DNA of 55,930 bases from an uncultured Clostridia bacterium. GTDB taxonomy: Bacteria; Bacillota; Clostridia; Oscillospirales; CAG-272. Position numbers and translations under genes: made by a program. Numbering within the stretch: position 1 is the stretch's first letter; each line of letters starts with the position of its first letter. Below, piece after piece: positions 44,698-52,557 of this stretch. The notes beneath the pieces are model-generated. The model worked only from the letters and a program-made list of their open reading frames with translations. It ran no database searches and had not been told where the DNA came from. The stretch is taken from the NCBI GenBank assembly GCA_944391805.1, contig CALXUY010000048.1, positions 1 to 55,930 of the forward strand, given 5' to 3'.

Positions 44698-44987
44698 CGG
44701 CAGTATTCAAAACACAGTCATTACCATTTTACTCAACAGCGCGTTCAAATGTTCCACATCAACCGATGTGTCATGCAGGCGCATCGGGTTTACGCGGTAA
44801 AATATCAAAAAGGTGGAACCATGAGCGTATATACACGTCCGTGTGACGTCCAAACAGAGCCGGAACACCGTGCAGCCCGACATAGCCGTAGCTGCAAAGC
44901 CATGCGCCCGGAGCGCGATGGCAAGGCATCCGCTGCCAAACTTGGGAATTGCGCGTTGCTTCCGATTTTCAGGAAACGAGGTTTATC

Positions 44988-45683
44988 ATGTCAAAGCAAA
45001 TCCGTCCGGAAGGCTCCGGATTCCTTCGCAGGCTGGGCGCCCTGCTGCCCCGGCTGCGACTGACCAACTGCCTGCTGGCACTGGCCGGCAGCGCCATTCT
45101 TGCCTTTGGGCTTTACCATATTCACTCCTTTTCCGGCGTGACTGAGGGCGGCGTTCTGGGGATGACCCTGCTGCTGCAGCATTGGTTTTCGGTCTCGCCA
45201 GCCATCTCGGGCTTGGTGATGAATATTCTTTGCTATCTGCTGGGCTGGCGGCTGCTCGGCAAGGAGTTTATCGGTTACTCGGTCATCGCCGGGGGTGGAT
45301 TTTCCCTGTTCTATGCCATTGTCGAACAGTTCCCGCCCCTGTTTCCCGGACTGGCGGAGCACCCGCTGATCGCTTCGGTTGCAGGTGCGCTGTTTGTCGG
45401 TGTAGGCGTAGGACTGAGCGTGCGCGCGGGTGGCGCGCCGGGGGGAGACGACGCGCTGGCCATGAGCCTTTCGCACGTCACCCACATCAACATCCGTTGG
45501 ATCTATCTGATCACCGATCTTGTTGTTCTGCTGCTCTCGATCACTTATATTCCGCTCACCCGAATCGGGTATTCCCTCTTGACCGTTCTGCTCTCGGGAC
45601 AACTGATCGGTCTGCTGCAATACCGGCGAAAAAAGCAAGGCCAGGAGCCGGTCAAGGACTCTTCCCCGCAACAGGATGCCTGA
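44988..45683 (+). CDS. YitT-family membrane protein
   Basis: Encodes 231 residues with five to six membrane helices. The family signs are SFSGVTEGGVLGMTLLLQHWF near residue 45, a MNILCYLLGWRLLGKEF segment, and GGAPGGDDALAMSLS near 150 followed by IRWIYLITDLVVLLLS. YitT proteins are widespread in Firmicutes and their transport role is unknown. The C-terminal DUF2179 domain of longer members is absent. I chose the ATG at 44988 with ACGAGG 6 bases upstream. Downstream lies repeat element 2. Confidence 0.82.
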   Translation: MSKQIRPEGSGFLRRLGALLPRLRLTNCLLALAGSAILAFGLYHIHSFSGVTEGGVLGMTLLLQHWFSVSPAISGLVMNILCYLLGWRLLGKEFIGYSVIAGGGFSLFYAIVEQFPPLFPGLAEHPLIASVAGALFVGVGVGLSVRAGGAPGGDDALAMSLSHVTHINIRWIYLITDLVVLLLSITYIPLTRIGYSLLTVLLSGQLIGLLQYRRKKQGQEPVKDSSPQQDA

Positions 45684-45711
45684 GCCGAATCCAACCAAAG
45701 CAAGCACAAAC

Positions 45712-45747
45712 CCCGGGGTGCCGGCATGAAAATGCCGGCACCCCGGG
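45712..45747. repeat. Hairpin B1, left flank of repeat element 2
   Basis: Perfect 16-bp stem CCCGGGGTGCCGGCAT / ATGCCGGCACCCCGGG closed by a GAAA tetraloop, 29 bases after the YitT stop. An identical hairpin recurs at 46009-46046. Its sequence is unrelated to hairpins A1/A2. Confidence 0.87.
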
Positions 45748-46008
45748 CAGGTTGTAGACAAGAGGCGCATCAAATAAAAATTGCACAAAAGCGTTTGTCC
45801 GCTTTTTCTTTGAGCGTGTAGGCGCAAAGAAAGAAGCAGAGGCTCCGCGTAGCTCCGCCGCAAATCTGCTTCGCAGAGTTTGCCAAAAAGAAACGCCGTA
45901 TAGGGATTTCGCCGCCTGCGGGCGGCGACCAACGCCCCACGGCGTTGGATCCGTGCCGCCTTTTGAAAAAGGCGGGCGAAAACTTTAGCTAAGCTGACGG
46001 AAGCCGCT
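45748..46008. repeat. Dispersed structured repeat, copy 2 (~260 bp, inverted)
   Basis: Reverse orientation relative to copy 1 at 3205. The first ~145 bp match copy 1 closely; the rest matches in layout, with stems CCGCCTTTT-GA-AAAAGGCGG (45956-45975), CCAACGCC/GGCGTTGG (45929-45948) and CGCCGCC/GGCGGCG (45910-45927) replacing different but equivalent stems of copy 1. No gene is supported. The whole 555-base gap 45684-46238 holds this element, its two hairpins and the control region of the next gene. Confidence 0.75.
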
Positions 46009-46046
46009 CCCCGGGGTGCCGGCATGAAAATGCCGGCACCCCGGGG
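46009..46046. repeat. Hairpin B2, right flank of repeat element 2
   Basis: Second copy of hairpin B1, with a 17-bp perfect stem and the same GAAA loop. Confidence 0.87.
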
Positions 46047-46087
46047 CCGTTTCATCATAGCAATCATGTTCCTCCGTTTATCAAATC

Positions 46088-46132
46088 TTTACCGTTTCCT
46101 TTACCGCTTTCTTTACCCGCATGCACTATAAT
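46088..46132 (+). promoter_or_regulatory. Glycosyltransferase promoter with triple TTTACC repeat
   Basis: TTTACC at 46088-46093, 46100-46105 and 46112-46117, spaced exactly 12 bases, followed by a TATAAT at 46127-46132. No good -35 hexamer is present, as in promoters that need an activator bound to direct repeats. Confidence 0.6.
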
Positions 46133-46238
46133 ATAGCAGACAACGCCGCGCGGAACGGAGAGGTGAAAACGCCCCGGCAGGCAAATGCGCAAAGCCGCAT
46201 ACGGCACGGTGCTGCCACCCGCTTGTCAAGGAGGAACT

Positions 46239-47699
46239 ATGCCAACGCCCATCCCACAATTGCAATGTGCCGTGACCATACTTGGTCTGTTTCTGATGCT
46301 TCTCTATGCATACAGAGCCGTTTTCGTTCTGATCGGGTGCTTTCGTACCCGCAGCTTTCCCACCGCCCTTCACAAGCACCGTTACGGGATTGTGGTTGCG
46401 GCGCGAAACGAGCAGGCCGTCATCGGCGCGCTGCTCGAAAGCATCCGCCGGCAGGATTACCCGGCAGAGCTGCTCACCGTGTTTGTGGTTGCCGACAACT
46501 GCACCGATCGCACAGCATCCATTGCCCGTGCGCACGGCGCGATCTGTTACGAACGCCATGACGAGAGGCACCGCACCAAAGGCTATGCCCTGCAATATCT
46601 GTTCCGATGCATGGAACGCGATTACGGAACCGCACAATTTGACGGATTTTTTGTGCTGGACGCGGATAATCTGCTCGCACCCGATTATATTTCCCGCATG
46701 AACGACGCCTTTGACGCGGGCGAGCGCATTGTAACCTCCTACCGGAACACCAAAAATTTCGGGGAAAACTGGATCTCCTGCTCCTATGGTCTGCACTGGC
46801 TGGGAACCGTGCGGACCGAGCACCGCGCCCGGTCGGTGCTGCGCCTCTCCACCCGCCTGCAGGGCACCGGATATTTGTTTGACAGTGAGCTGGTACGGCA
46901 GGGCTGGAGCTACACCTCGCTGACCGAGGACCGAGAGCTGACCGCCGACGCAGTCCGCATGGGATGGCGAATCTCCTATCAGGATGCAGCCGAGTTTTAC
47001 GACGAGCAGCCCACAGAGCTGCGTGTCGCCCTGCGGCAGAGGCTGCGGTGGTCACGCGGACATCTGGAAATTTTCCGAAAAACCGGAGGCGTATTTCTGC
47101 GCGAGTGGATGCGCAGATGCTTTTTGCCGCGTCACAGGCAGGCCGCTCCCGAGGATTTTCACCGGTTCCGGGACAGCTTTATTTGCTACGATACACTCAT
47201 GACCGTCCTGCCGGATGCCCTGCTGTTCGCCGCACAGAAGCTGCTTGCCTTTGGAATCGGGCTTGCTGCGCTGGCTGCATCCGGCTTCTCTTCCGCAAAT
47301 ATACTACACTGGCTGTGTGGTCTTGGCCGTTCTCTGGTGCTCAGCTATCTGACCACGCTTGCGCTCCCGCTCTATGTGATCCTCTGCGAACGCAGCCGGA
47401 TTCCGGCAATGCCCGTCTCTGCAAAAATATGGGGAGTCCTGCTCTGGCCGCTCTTTCCGCTGATCGGAACCATTACGACGGTCATGGCACTGTTTTGCCG
47501 GGTGGAATGGAAGCCGATTCCACACCATCATTACATCCCGAGCAAGCCGGGCAGAACACCCAGCAGAACCGCTCCGGCCGAGCAAAGCAAGCCGGACCGA
47601 CCGAACCGTCCGGCCGCATTCGCAGCGCAAAGCGCGCTCGACAAGACAGCTCCGGACCGTGCAATCGCATCCATGGCCGGTCAATTATCTGAAAAATAA
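46239..47699 (+). CDS. Membrane-bound family 2 glycosyltransferase
   Basis: Encodes 486 residues. An N-terminal membrane helix (residues ~10-32) is followed by a GT2 domain: VVAARNEQAVIGALLESI near 48, ADNCTD near 85, the metal-binding DADN near 140, TEDRELTADAVRMGWRI near 230 and QRLRWSRGH near 270, i.e. the D, DxD, TED and QxxRW set of processive beta-glycosyltransferases such as poly-GlcNAc or hyaluronan synthases. Three to four helices lie near 340-430. The final ~60 residues are low-complexity Pro/Arg/Ala. It would build or export a surface polysaccharide; the sugar is not readable. The ATG at 46239 has AAGGAGG 4 bases upstream. Confidence 0.88.
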   Translation: MPTPIPQLQCAVTILGLFLMLLYAYRAVFVLIGCFRTRSFPTALHKHRYGIVVAARNEQAVIGALLESIRRQDYPAELLTVFVVADNCTDRTASIARAHGAICYERHDERHRTKGYALQYLFRCMERDYGTAQFDGFFVLDADNLLAPDYISRMNDAFDAGERIVTSYRNTKNFGENWISCSYGLHWLGTVRTEHRARSVLRLSTRLQGTGYLFDSELVRQGWSYTSLTEDRELTADAVRMGWRISYQDAAEFYDEQPTELRVALRQRLRWSRGHLEIFRKTGGVFLREWMRRCFLPRHRQAAPEDFHRFRDSFICYDTLMTVLPDALLFAAQKLLAFGIGLAALAASGFSSANILHWLCGLGRSLVLSYLTTLALPLYVILCERSRIPAMPVSAKIWGVLLWPLFPLIGTITTVMALFCRVEWKPIPHHHYIPSKPGRTPSRTAPAEQSKPDRPNRPAAFAAQSALDKTAPDRAIASMAGQLSEK

Positions 47700-47800
47700 A
47701 TGTGTTTGTTCCCGTTCTGCATGTTACGGGCCGGAGGGCCCTGATTTTCTCCCACCGCCCTGCCGGGTCGGGACCGGGAATCATCAACGGTCATTCCGCA

Positions 47801-48778
47801 TCAGCCGGAGAGCGTCCCCTGCTCACGGTTCACCGCCACAGACAGTGCGGCATAATCCCCGATGCGCTCCCCCAGCCCTGCGGGAAGAATTTCGCACACC
47901 GACAAGGCATTCGGGAGAGCCTCCCGGCCAAGCGTGCGCCGCATTCCCTCACAGAGTAGCTCGGCCGAACGCATATAGATTCCGCCAAGAAGAATGCGCT
48001 CGGGATTCAGAAGATCCACCAGAATTGCAAGCGTCTCTCCCAGCATTTCCCCGCACCGATGATATATTTCCTGACAAAAGCGGTCACCCTGTCCGGCAAG
48101 CTCCGCGATTGCTCTCGCCTGAATACCGTTCATCCCTCCGCACAGCCGCAGCAGGGGCGCGGCTCCCTCCGGGTCACGCCTCGCTGCCAGCCTTGCCTGC
48201 CTTGCCAAGCCGGCGCCGCTGCAAAAGCCCTCCGCAGATCCATGCTTTCCAAAGACAAGAGGACCGTTCCGGCGCAGGCGAAGATGCCCGATCTCTCCCG
48301 CGTTCCCGTTGGCTCCCTGATAAAGCGCCCCGTTGAGAATCAATCCCGCTCCAAGCCCGGTGCCGAAGGTGAGAAAGACCATATTTTCCTTTCCCCTTCC
48401 CGCCCCGTATTTCCATTCCGCAACTGCACAGGCGTTCGCATCATTCTCCAGATATGCCGGAGCTCCGGTTATATTTGAAAAATAATCGGTGACATGAATG
48501 CCATCCCACCCCGGAAGATTGGGGGGAGACTGCACAATGCCCCGTGCGGAATCCAACGGTCCTCCGCAGCTGATTCCCACGGCCTTCAAATCCCCCTCAT
48601 TCAGCTTCTGTTCATGCAGAAGCCGTTTCAGCTCCTCCGCCAAACGCTCCAGAATATCCGTCGGGGTTCCATGTGTGGCAAACTGCGCCTTTGCCAACAG
48701 CTTCATTTCCCCGTCCGGCCGCTCCCTTCCCAGCGTCACGGCACATTTGGTGCCGCCAATGTCAATTCCGGCATACAT
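47801..48778 (-). CDS. ROK-family sugar kinase
   Basis: Encodes 325 residues. Phosphate-1 loop DIGGTKCAVTLG near residue 5, GNAGEIGHLRL near 150, and ISCGGPLD near 75 mark the ROK family, which phosphorylates glucose, N-acetylhexosamines, fructose or allose. The usual zinc site CxxGxxGCxE is absent; in its place is GKHGSAEGFCSGAG, the variant seen in some N-acetylmannosamine- or unknown-sugar kinases. I start it at 48776-48778 for the GAGAGG site; another ATG at 48799 overlaps the SIS gene stop (ATGA). It is third in the operon. Confidence 0.88.
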   Translation of the reverse strand: MYAGIDIGGTKCAVTLGRERPDGEMKLLAKAQFATHGTPTDILERLAEELKRLLHEQKLNEGDLKAVGISCGGPLDSARGIVQSPPNLPGWDGIHVTDYFSNITGAPAYLENDANACAVAEWKYGAGRGKENMVFLTFGTGLGAGLILNGALYQGANGNAGEIGHLRLRRNGPLVFGKHGSAEGFCSGAGLARQARLAARRDPEGAAPLLRLCGGMNGIQARAIAELAGQGDRFCQEIYHRCGEMLGETLAILVDLLNPERILLGGIYMRSAELLCEGMRRTLGREALPNALSVCEILPAGLGERIGDYAALSVAVNREQGTLSG

Positions 48779-48795
48779 ATGTATTTTCCTCTCTG

Positions 48796-49440
48796 TCATC
48801 CGAAAAATTCGTTTTCCGCAATCAGACAGAGCGTATGATATACGGGTAAATGCAGCTCCTGAACCCGGTAGGTTTCGGTTTCCGGAACGGCGATCAAACA
48901 TTCCGAGCAGTTTGCAAGGCGGCTCTCACCCGCCCCGGTCAGTGCAACCGTCCGAAGGCCCATTGCGCGCGCAACCTTTGCCGCCAAAACCACATTCCGG
49001 GAATTGCCGGATGTGGAAATCCCCAAAAATACATCCCCCGGTCTGCCAAGCCCGAACACCTGCTGGGCATAGATGAGATCGGGGGCAACATCGTTGCCAT
49101 AGGCGGTTTGCAGGGCGGTTTCATTTCCCAGCGAGATGGCCGGAAGTGCCATTTGCAGGTGGGTACTGAGATATTCCCCGTCCGCACCCCCGGCAGCCTC
49201 CAGCCTCGCACGAAGCACACCATCGGGGGGTCGCGGGAGCATAAAGCTCTTCATCAGCTCTCCCACCATGTGCAGCGCATCCGAGGCACTGCCCCCGTTT
49301 CCGCATATCAAAAGTTTTCCATGAGCCTTCCAGCTCTCGCACATCTGCTCCGCAGCCTGCAGAATATCCGGCAAAAGCGGACGCAACACGGGATAACGCT
49401 CTCCCAGCTCCTGCAATATCTTTTCTCCTGATGCTTTCAT
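48796..49440 (-). CDS. SIS-domain phosphosugar isomerase, GmhA-like
   Basis: Encodes 214 residues of one SIS domain. The phosphate-binding ICGNGGSASDALHMVGELMKSF near residue 45 and STSGNSRNVVLAAKVARAMG near 130 follow sedoheptulose-7-phosphate isomerase (GmhA). Next to a kinase and a GH2 glycosidase it more probably handles a phosphosugar from glycan breakdown, but an S-layer/capsule heptose route is also possible. GAGAGGA lies just before the ATG at 49438-49440. Confidence 0.87.
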   Translation of the reverse strand: MKASGEKILQELGERYPVLRPLLPDILQAAEQMCESWKAHGKLLICGNGGSASDALHMVGELMKSFMLPRPPDGVLRARLEAAGGADGEYLSTHLQMALPAISLGNETALQTAYGNDVAPDLIYAQQVFGLGRPGDVFLGISTSGNSRNVVLAAKVARAMGLRTVALTGAGESRLANCSECLIAVPETETYRVQELHLPVYHTLCLIAENEFFG

Positions 49441-49450
49441 GATTGTCCTC

Positions 49451-51880
49451 TCAATCGGTTTCTGATGTGTTCTCATCCGGCGTTTGTGCCAAAAAGAAGT
49501 CTGTAAAATATCCGGCGCGCCGCATCCAGCCAAGATAGGTATCCAACCGCAGAAACCGATCCATTCCGCTGATATAATGATTGCTGCCGCGCTTCAGCTC
49601 GCCGTTCAGCCAATATTCCCATTCCATCAGATAGCAGCGCGGATCCCCTCCGTGGTACGGGATTTTTTCAAGACAAAGCCGCGCATTGTCCCCTGCCTGC
49701 GCGCTTCCCTTCAGCAGCTCGCTTCCATCGGTCAGCTCGCACACGCGATAGGTCAGATCAACCGGGATCTGCAGATCATTCACCACATACAGGGGAATTT
49801 CCCCATCTTCCGGTTCTCCGCAGATCAACACCACCGGTGCCTGCGAACGGCGGATGTAGAAATATGCCAGTTTCTTCTTGCCGTAATAATCCACGACGGC
49901 ATCCGAGAATTGCGGCCAGCCATCCGCCAGGTTCCACCAGAGAATGCCGCCCCGGCGTGGGCTTGCAATCCGGAAATGTTCAATGAAAAATTTGTCTGCC
50001 TCGGCTTGGGAAATCTGACTTTCGGCTGCAAAAGCCTCCAATGTATCAGGCTCCGTCCCGAATAACCGCCGTACCTGCTTCGCCATCAGCGGAATCCGAT
50101 AGGCATACTGGCAGGATACATCCGCCTCCACGCAGGCTGCATGTGCCAGCCACTCGTCATTTGCACCGGCTCCGGAGGGATTGCGCCACCCCCATAGCCC
50201 TTCCCGCGACAGGAAGCGGCAGAGTGAGGACGGCTCCGGGCAGCCATGATAACCGATTTCGCTGGCAAAGCTGCAGGACGCGCCCGAGTAATACACTCCC
50301 TTGAAATCGTCCCTCGGTCCCCAGAGATGGTCCTCCGCCGGCGCAAGGCCGGTACGGTACACGGTTTCATCCAGGAAAGGGGATGATGGCAGATACGGTC
50401 TGGTGAGATCCAAGCGGCGGAGTACCTCAGGAAGCACCTGACGGGTCAGACGGTTTTGATTGGGATCGCGTCCGACGCCGCTCCAACTGCATGCCAGATC
50501 ACATTCATTGTCCCCCGCCCAGAGCGCCAGTGCGGGATGGTTACGGTACTTGCGCACAATCTGCTCGGCCTCCCGTCGGATTTCATCCGCAAAAGCATCA
50601 TCCTGCGGATAAACCGCACAGCCCATTGCGAAATCCTGCCATATCAGAATGCCGTTTTCATCACAGAAATCAAAAAAGTCCTCATGCTCGTATACATTCC
50701 CGCCCCAGCAGCGTACCATATTGCAGCCCAAATTGTTCAGCAAGGGCAACAGCTCCGGCAGCCGTTTCCGATCACGGGAGTGAAAGGCATCCGCCGGAAC
50801 CCAGTTGGTTCCCATGGCAAAAATACGCTTTCCGTTGACACGGAATGCAAACATCCCGCTTCCGTCCGAGGCAGCAACGGAGGTCCGTTCCAGCTCCACC
50901 GTCCGCACACCGAGCCGGAATCCGACCGCATCGGCAAGCTCCCCCCGATACCGCAGCTCCGCCCGGATTTCATACAATGCCGGCTCCCCGTAATTGCGGG
51001 GCATCCAGAATTGCGCATCCTGTAAATCCACGGTAAAGCGACCGCAGGTATGCCATAAAGCGCCGCCGCAGGAAAAACGGCTTTCTCCACAAACACCCTT
51101 CACAACCAGTGACCAATCCCGCAACAGATCGGTGTGCAGATCCACTGCGAAGGAAAAGCCCAGCCTTGCGGTACGCTCCGACGGGTCCGCAGTAAGCGTA
51201 TATCCAAACAGATCCGCAATCCGGTTTTCGGGCTGACGAATCAGCGTAACGCTGCGCCAGATACCACCGCCCACGGTGCGCGGCATAATATCCCACCCAA
51301 AACTGCTTGCAGCCTTCCGCAGGCGGAGGCTCTCATAGTTATAGGGCAAAGCAAACGTCATGTCTGCATCGGCAAACTGTCTGGCGTAAATGGACGCCGG
51401 CTTGATATGCACAACCAGCTCGTTTTCCCCGTGCCGCAGAAATCCGTCAACTTTCACGCGATGCTCCAGAAACATATTCGCACAGGTCAGAATGCATCTC
51501 CCATTGAGAAAAACCTCGGCAGCAGTGTCGATTCCCTCAAAGCACAGAAGCATACGGCTGGTCTCCCCGGCCCATTCAAAACGTCGGAGATAATACTGGT
51601 GTGTTCCCTCCAGCTCCTGCAAACGAAGAATATTGGTCCCGTAAAAGGGATCCTCTATTTTCCCTGCCCGGTACAGCTCCCACTCAAAATTGCCGGGGAC
51701 CTGCGCAGGGATGCATGCATACCCGGCGTTCCGGAGCGCTGCCGAAGTATGCAGCGCAGGCGTGGAAAGCGACCGGTCCTCCGGATTCAAATATCCATCC
51801 TGCTGCAAACGGCTGTTTTGCACAACATAGAGCTGCCATAAGCCGTCCAAAGAAGTTACCGAATTGCACAGCCGCTTCAT
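49451..51880 (-). CDS. Glycoside hydrolase family 2, beta-mannosidase-like
   Basis: Encodes 809 residues. The jelly-roll domain (LDGLWQLY...VPGNFEWELYRAG) covers 10-180, the immunoglobulin-like domain ~200-300, then the barrel: GTNWVPADAFHSRDRKRLPELL near 330, MVRCWGGNVYEHEDFFDFCDENGILIWQDF near 360, acid/base Glu in WAGDNECD near 435, and nucleophile Glu probably in SEIGYHG near 540. The Trp-rich WGGNVYE and QDFMFA-like DFAMGCA motifs match beta-mannosidases rather than beta-galactosidases. There is no signal peptide, so it acts on imported oligosaccharides. AAGGAGG precedes the ATG at 51878-51880, which overlaps the stop of a truncated upstream frame. Confidence 0.9.
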   Translation of the reverse strand: MKRLCNSVTSLDGLWQLYVVQNSRLQQDGYLNPEDRSLSTPALHTSAALRNAGYACIPAQVPGNFEWELYRAGKIEDPFYGTNILRLQELEGTHQYYLRRFEWAGETSRMLLCFEGIDTAAEVFLNGRCILTCANMFLEHRVKVDGFLRHGENELVVHIKPASIYARQFADADMTFALPYNYESLRLRKAASSFGWDIMPRTVGGGIWRSVTLIRQPENRIADLFGYTLTADPSERTARLGFSFAVDLHTDLLRDWSLVVKGVCGESRFSCGGALWHTCGRFTVDLQDAQFWMPRNYGEPALYEIRAELRYRGELADAVGFRLGVRTVELERTSVAASDGSGMFAFRVNGKRIFAMGTNWVPADAFHSRDRKRLPELLPLLNNLGCNMVRCWGGNVYEHEDFFDFCDENGILIWQDFAMGCAVYPQDDAFADEIRREAEQIVRKYRNHPALALWAGDNECDLACSWSGVGRDPNQNRLTRQVLPEVLRRLDLTRPYLPSSPFLDETVYRTGLAPAEDHLWGPRDDFKGVYYSGASCSFASEIGYHGCPEPSSLCRFLSREGLWGWRNPSGAGANDEWLAHAACVEADVSCQYAYRIPLMAKQVRRLFGTEPDTLEAFAAESQISQAEADKFFIEHFRIASPRRGGILWWNLADGWPQFSDAVVDYYGKKKLAYFYIRRSQAPVVLICGEPEDGEIPLYVVNDLQIPVDLTYRVCELTDGSELLKGSAQAGDNARLCLEKIPYHGGDPRCYLMEWEYWLNGELKRGSNHYISGMDRFLRLDTYLGWMRRAGYFTDFFLAQTPDENTSETD

Positions 51881-52030
51881 TCCTCCGCCTCCTTCCAATC
51901 CGTGCCGTCATCATACTTTGCCGGAAGCCATGCCGCAGCCTCGGATTCCCGGCTCCAGAGTCTGCCGGCGGAAGCATAATCCGTGAGCAGCAGGCTTTCC
52001 TGCGGAAGCTGTACACGGAACGCTGCCATG
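51877..52030 (-). pseudogene. 3' remnant of an upstream operon gene
   Basis: A minus-strand frame ends in TGA at 51877-51879, overlapping the GH2 start (ATGA). Its last ~48 codons read like real protein (VQLPQESLLLTDYASAG near the start, ending DDGTDWKEAEE) and are coupled to the GH2 gene, but no start with a ribosome site is present and coding sense stops near 52030, where the plus-strand AraC remnant begins. I take it as the C-terminal end of a larger gene that lost its 5' part. Family not identified; the neighbours suggest a glycan enzyme. The right limit is approximate. Confidence 0.5.
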
Positions 52031-52507
52031 CAGATGATCATGGCTCTGTTCGAGCAATTCCTCATCCGTATGATCCGGCAAAACCGGAAAGAAGCCAATC
52101 AGCGTCAGGAAAACGCCGGCAAAAAGCCCAGTCTGCCTGTGAACGAGGTGATCAACTATCTCAAGCTGCATTTCCGGGAGTCCGTTTCGCTCGGAGACTG
52201 TGCACGCAAGGTTTATCTCACACCCAATTATCTCGGAGAGCTGTTTCATCGCTCCACAAACATGTCCTTTAATGAGTATCTCAAGCATCTCCGTTTGGAT
52301 TATGCGGTAAATCTGCTCAATCTCTCCCCCATTTCTGTGGAGCAGATCAGCGCGCTTTCCGGCTTTCACTCGGTATCCTATTTTATTTCACTCTTCCGAA
52401 AGCAATTCGGCATGACTCCAGCCCAATACCGCAGGCTGGAAGAACGGGAACGAAACGCACTCATGCGGGAAAAGCTCAAGCAGATTCATGCGGAGCCTGA
52501 ACGGTGA
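52028..52507 (+). pseudogene. AraC-family regulator lacking its N-terminal domain
   Basis: About 159 residues from the first usable ATG. Both helix-turn-helix units are intact: VSLGDCARKVYLTPNYLGELFH and ISVEQISALSGFHSVSYFISLFRKQFGMTPAQYRRL. The segment MALFEQFLIRMIRQ before them is what normally links the sensor half to the DNA-binding half, but the sensor half is missing and the upstream DNA codes for another gene on the other strand. It has no good ribosome site (GGAAC at most). It may be dead, or a DNA-binding-only fragment. Confidence 0.6.
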
Positions 52508-52557
52508 GCCGTGACAAACGCGCCCGGACCGCTGTGCGTCTCTCCGTGTCCCGTGCT

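Noticed and set aside
44821..45063. 80-codon frame with AAGGTGG before its ATG, overlapping the YitT start
   Set aside because: The ribosome site is only 4 bases from the ATG, the product is rich in Arg, Cys and Ser without pattern, and it overlaps the well-supported YitT gene by ~75 bases.
44991..46067. 358-codon minus-strand frame across the YitT gene and repeat element 2
   Set aside because: It joins an antisense shadow to repeat DNA. The apparent peptide from the repeat recurs only because the repeat is dispersed.
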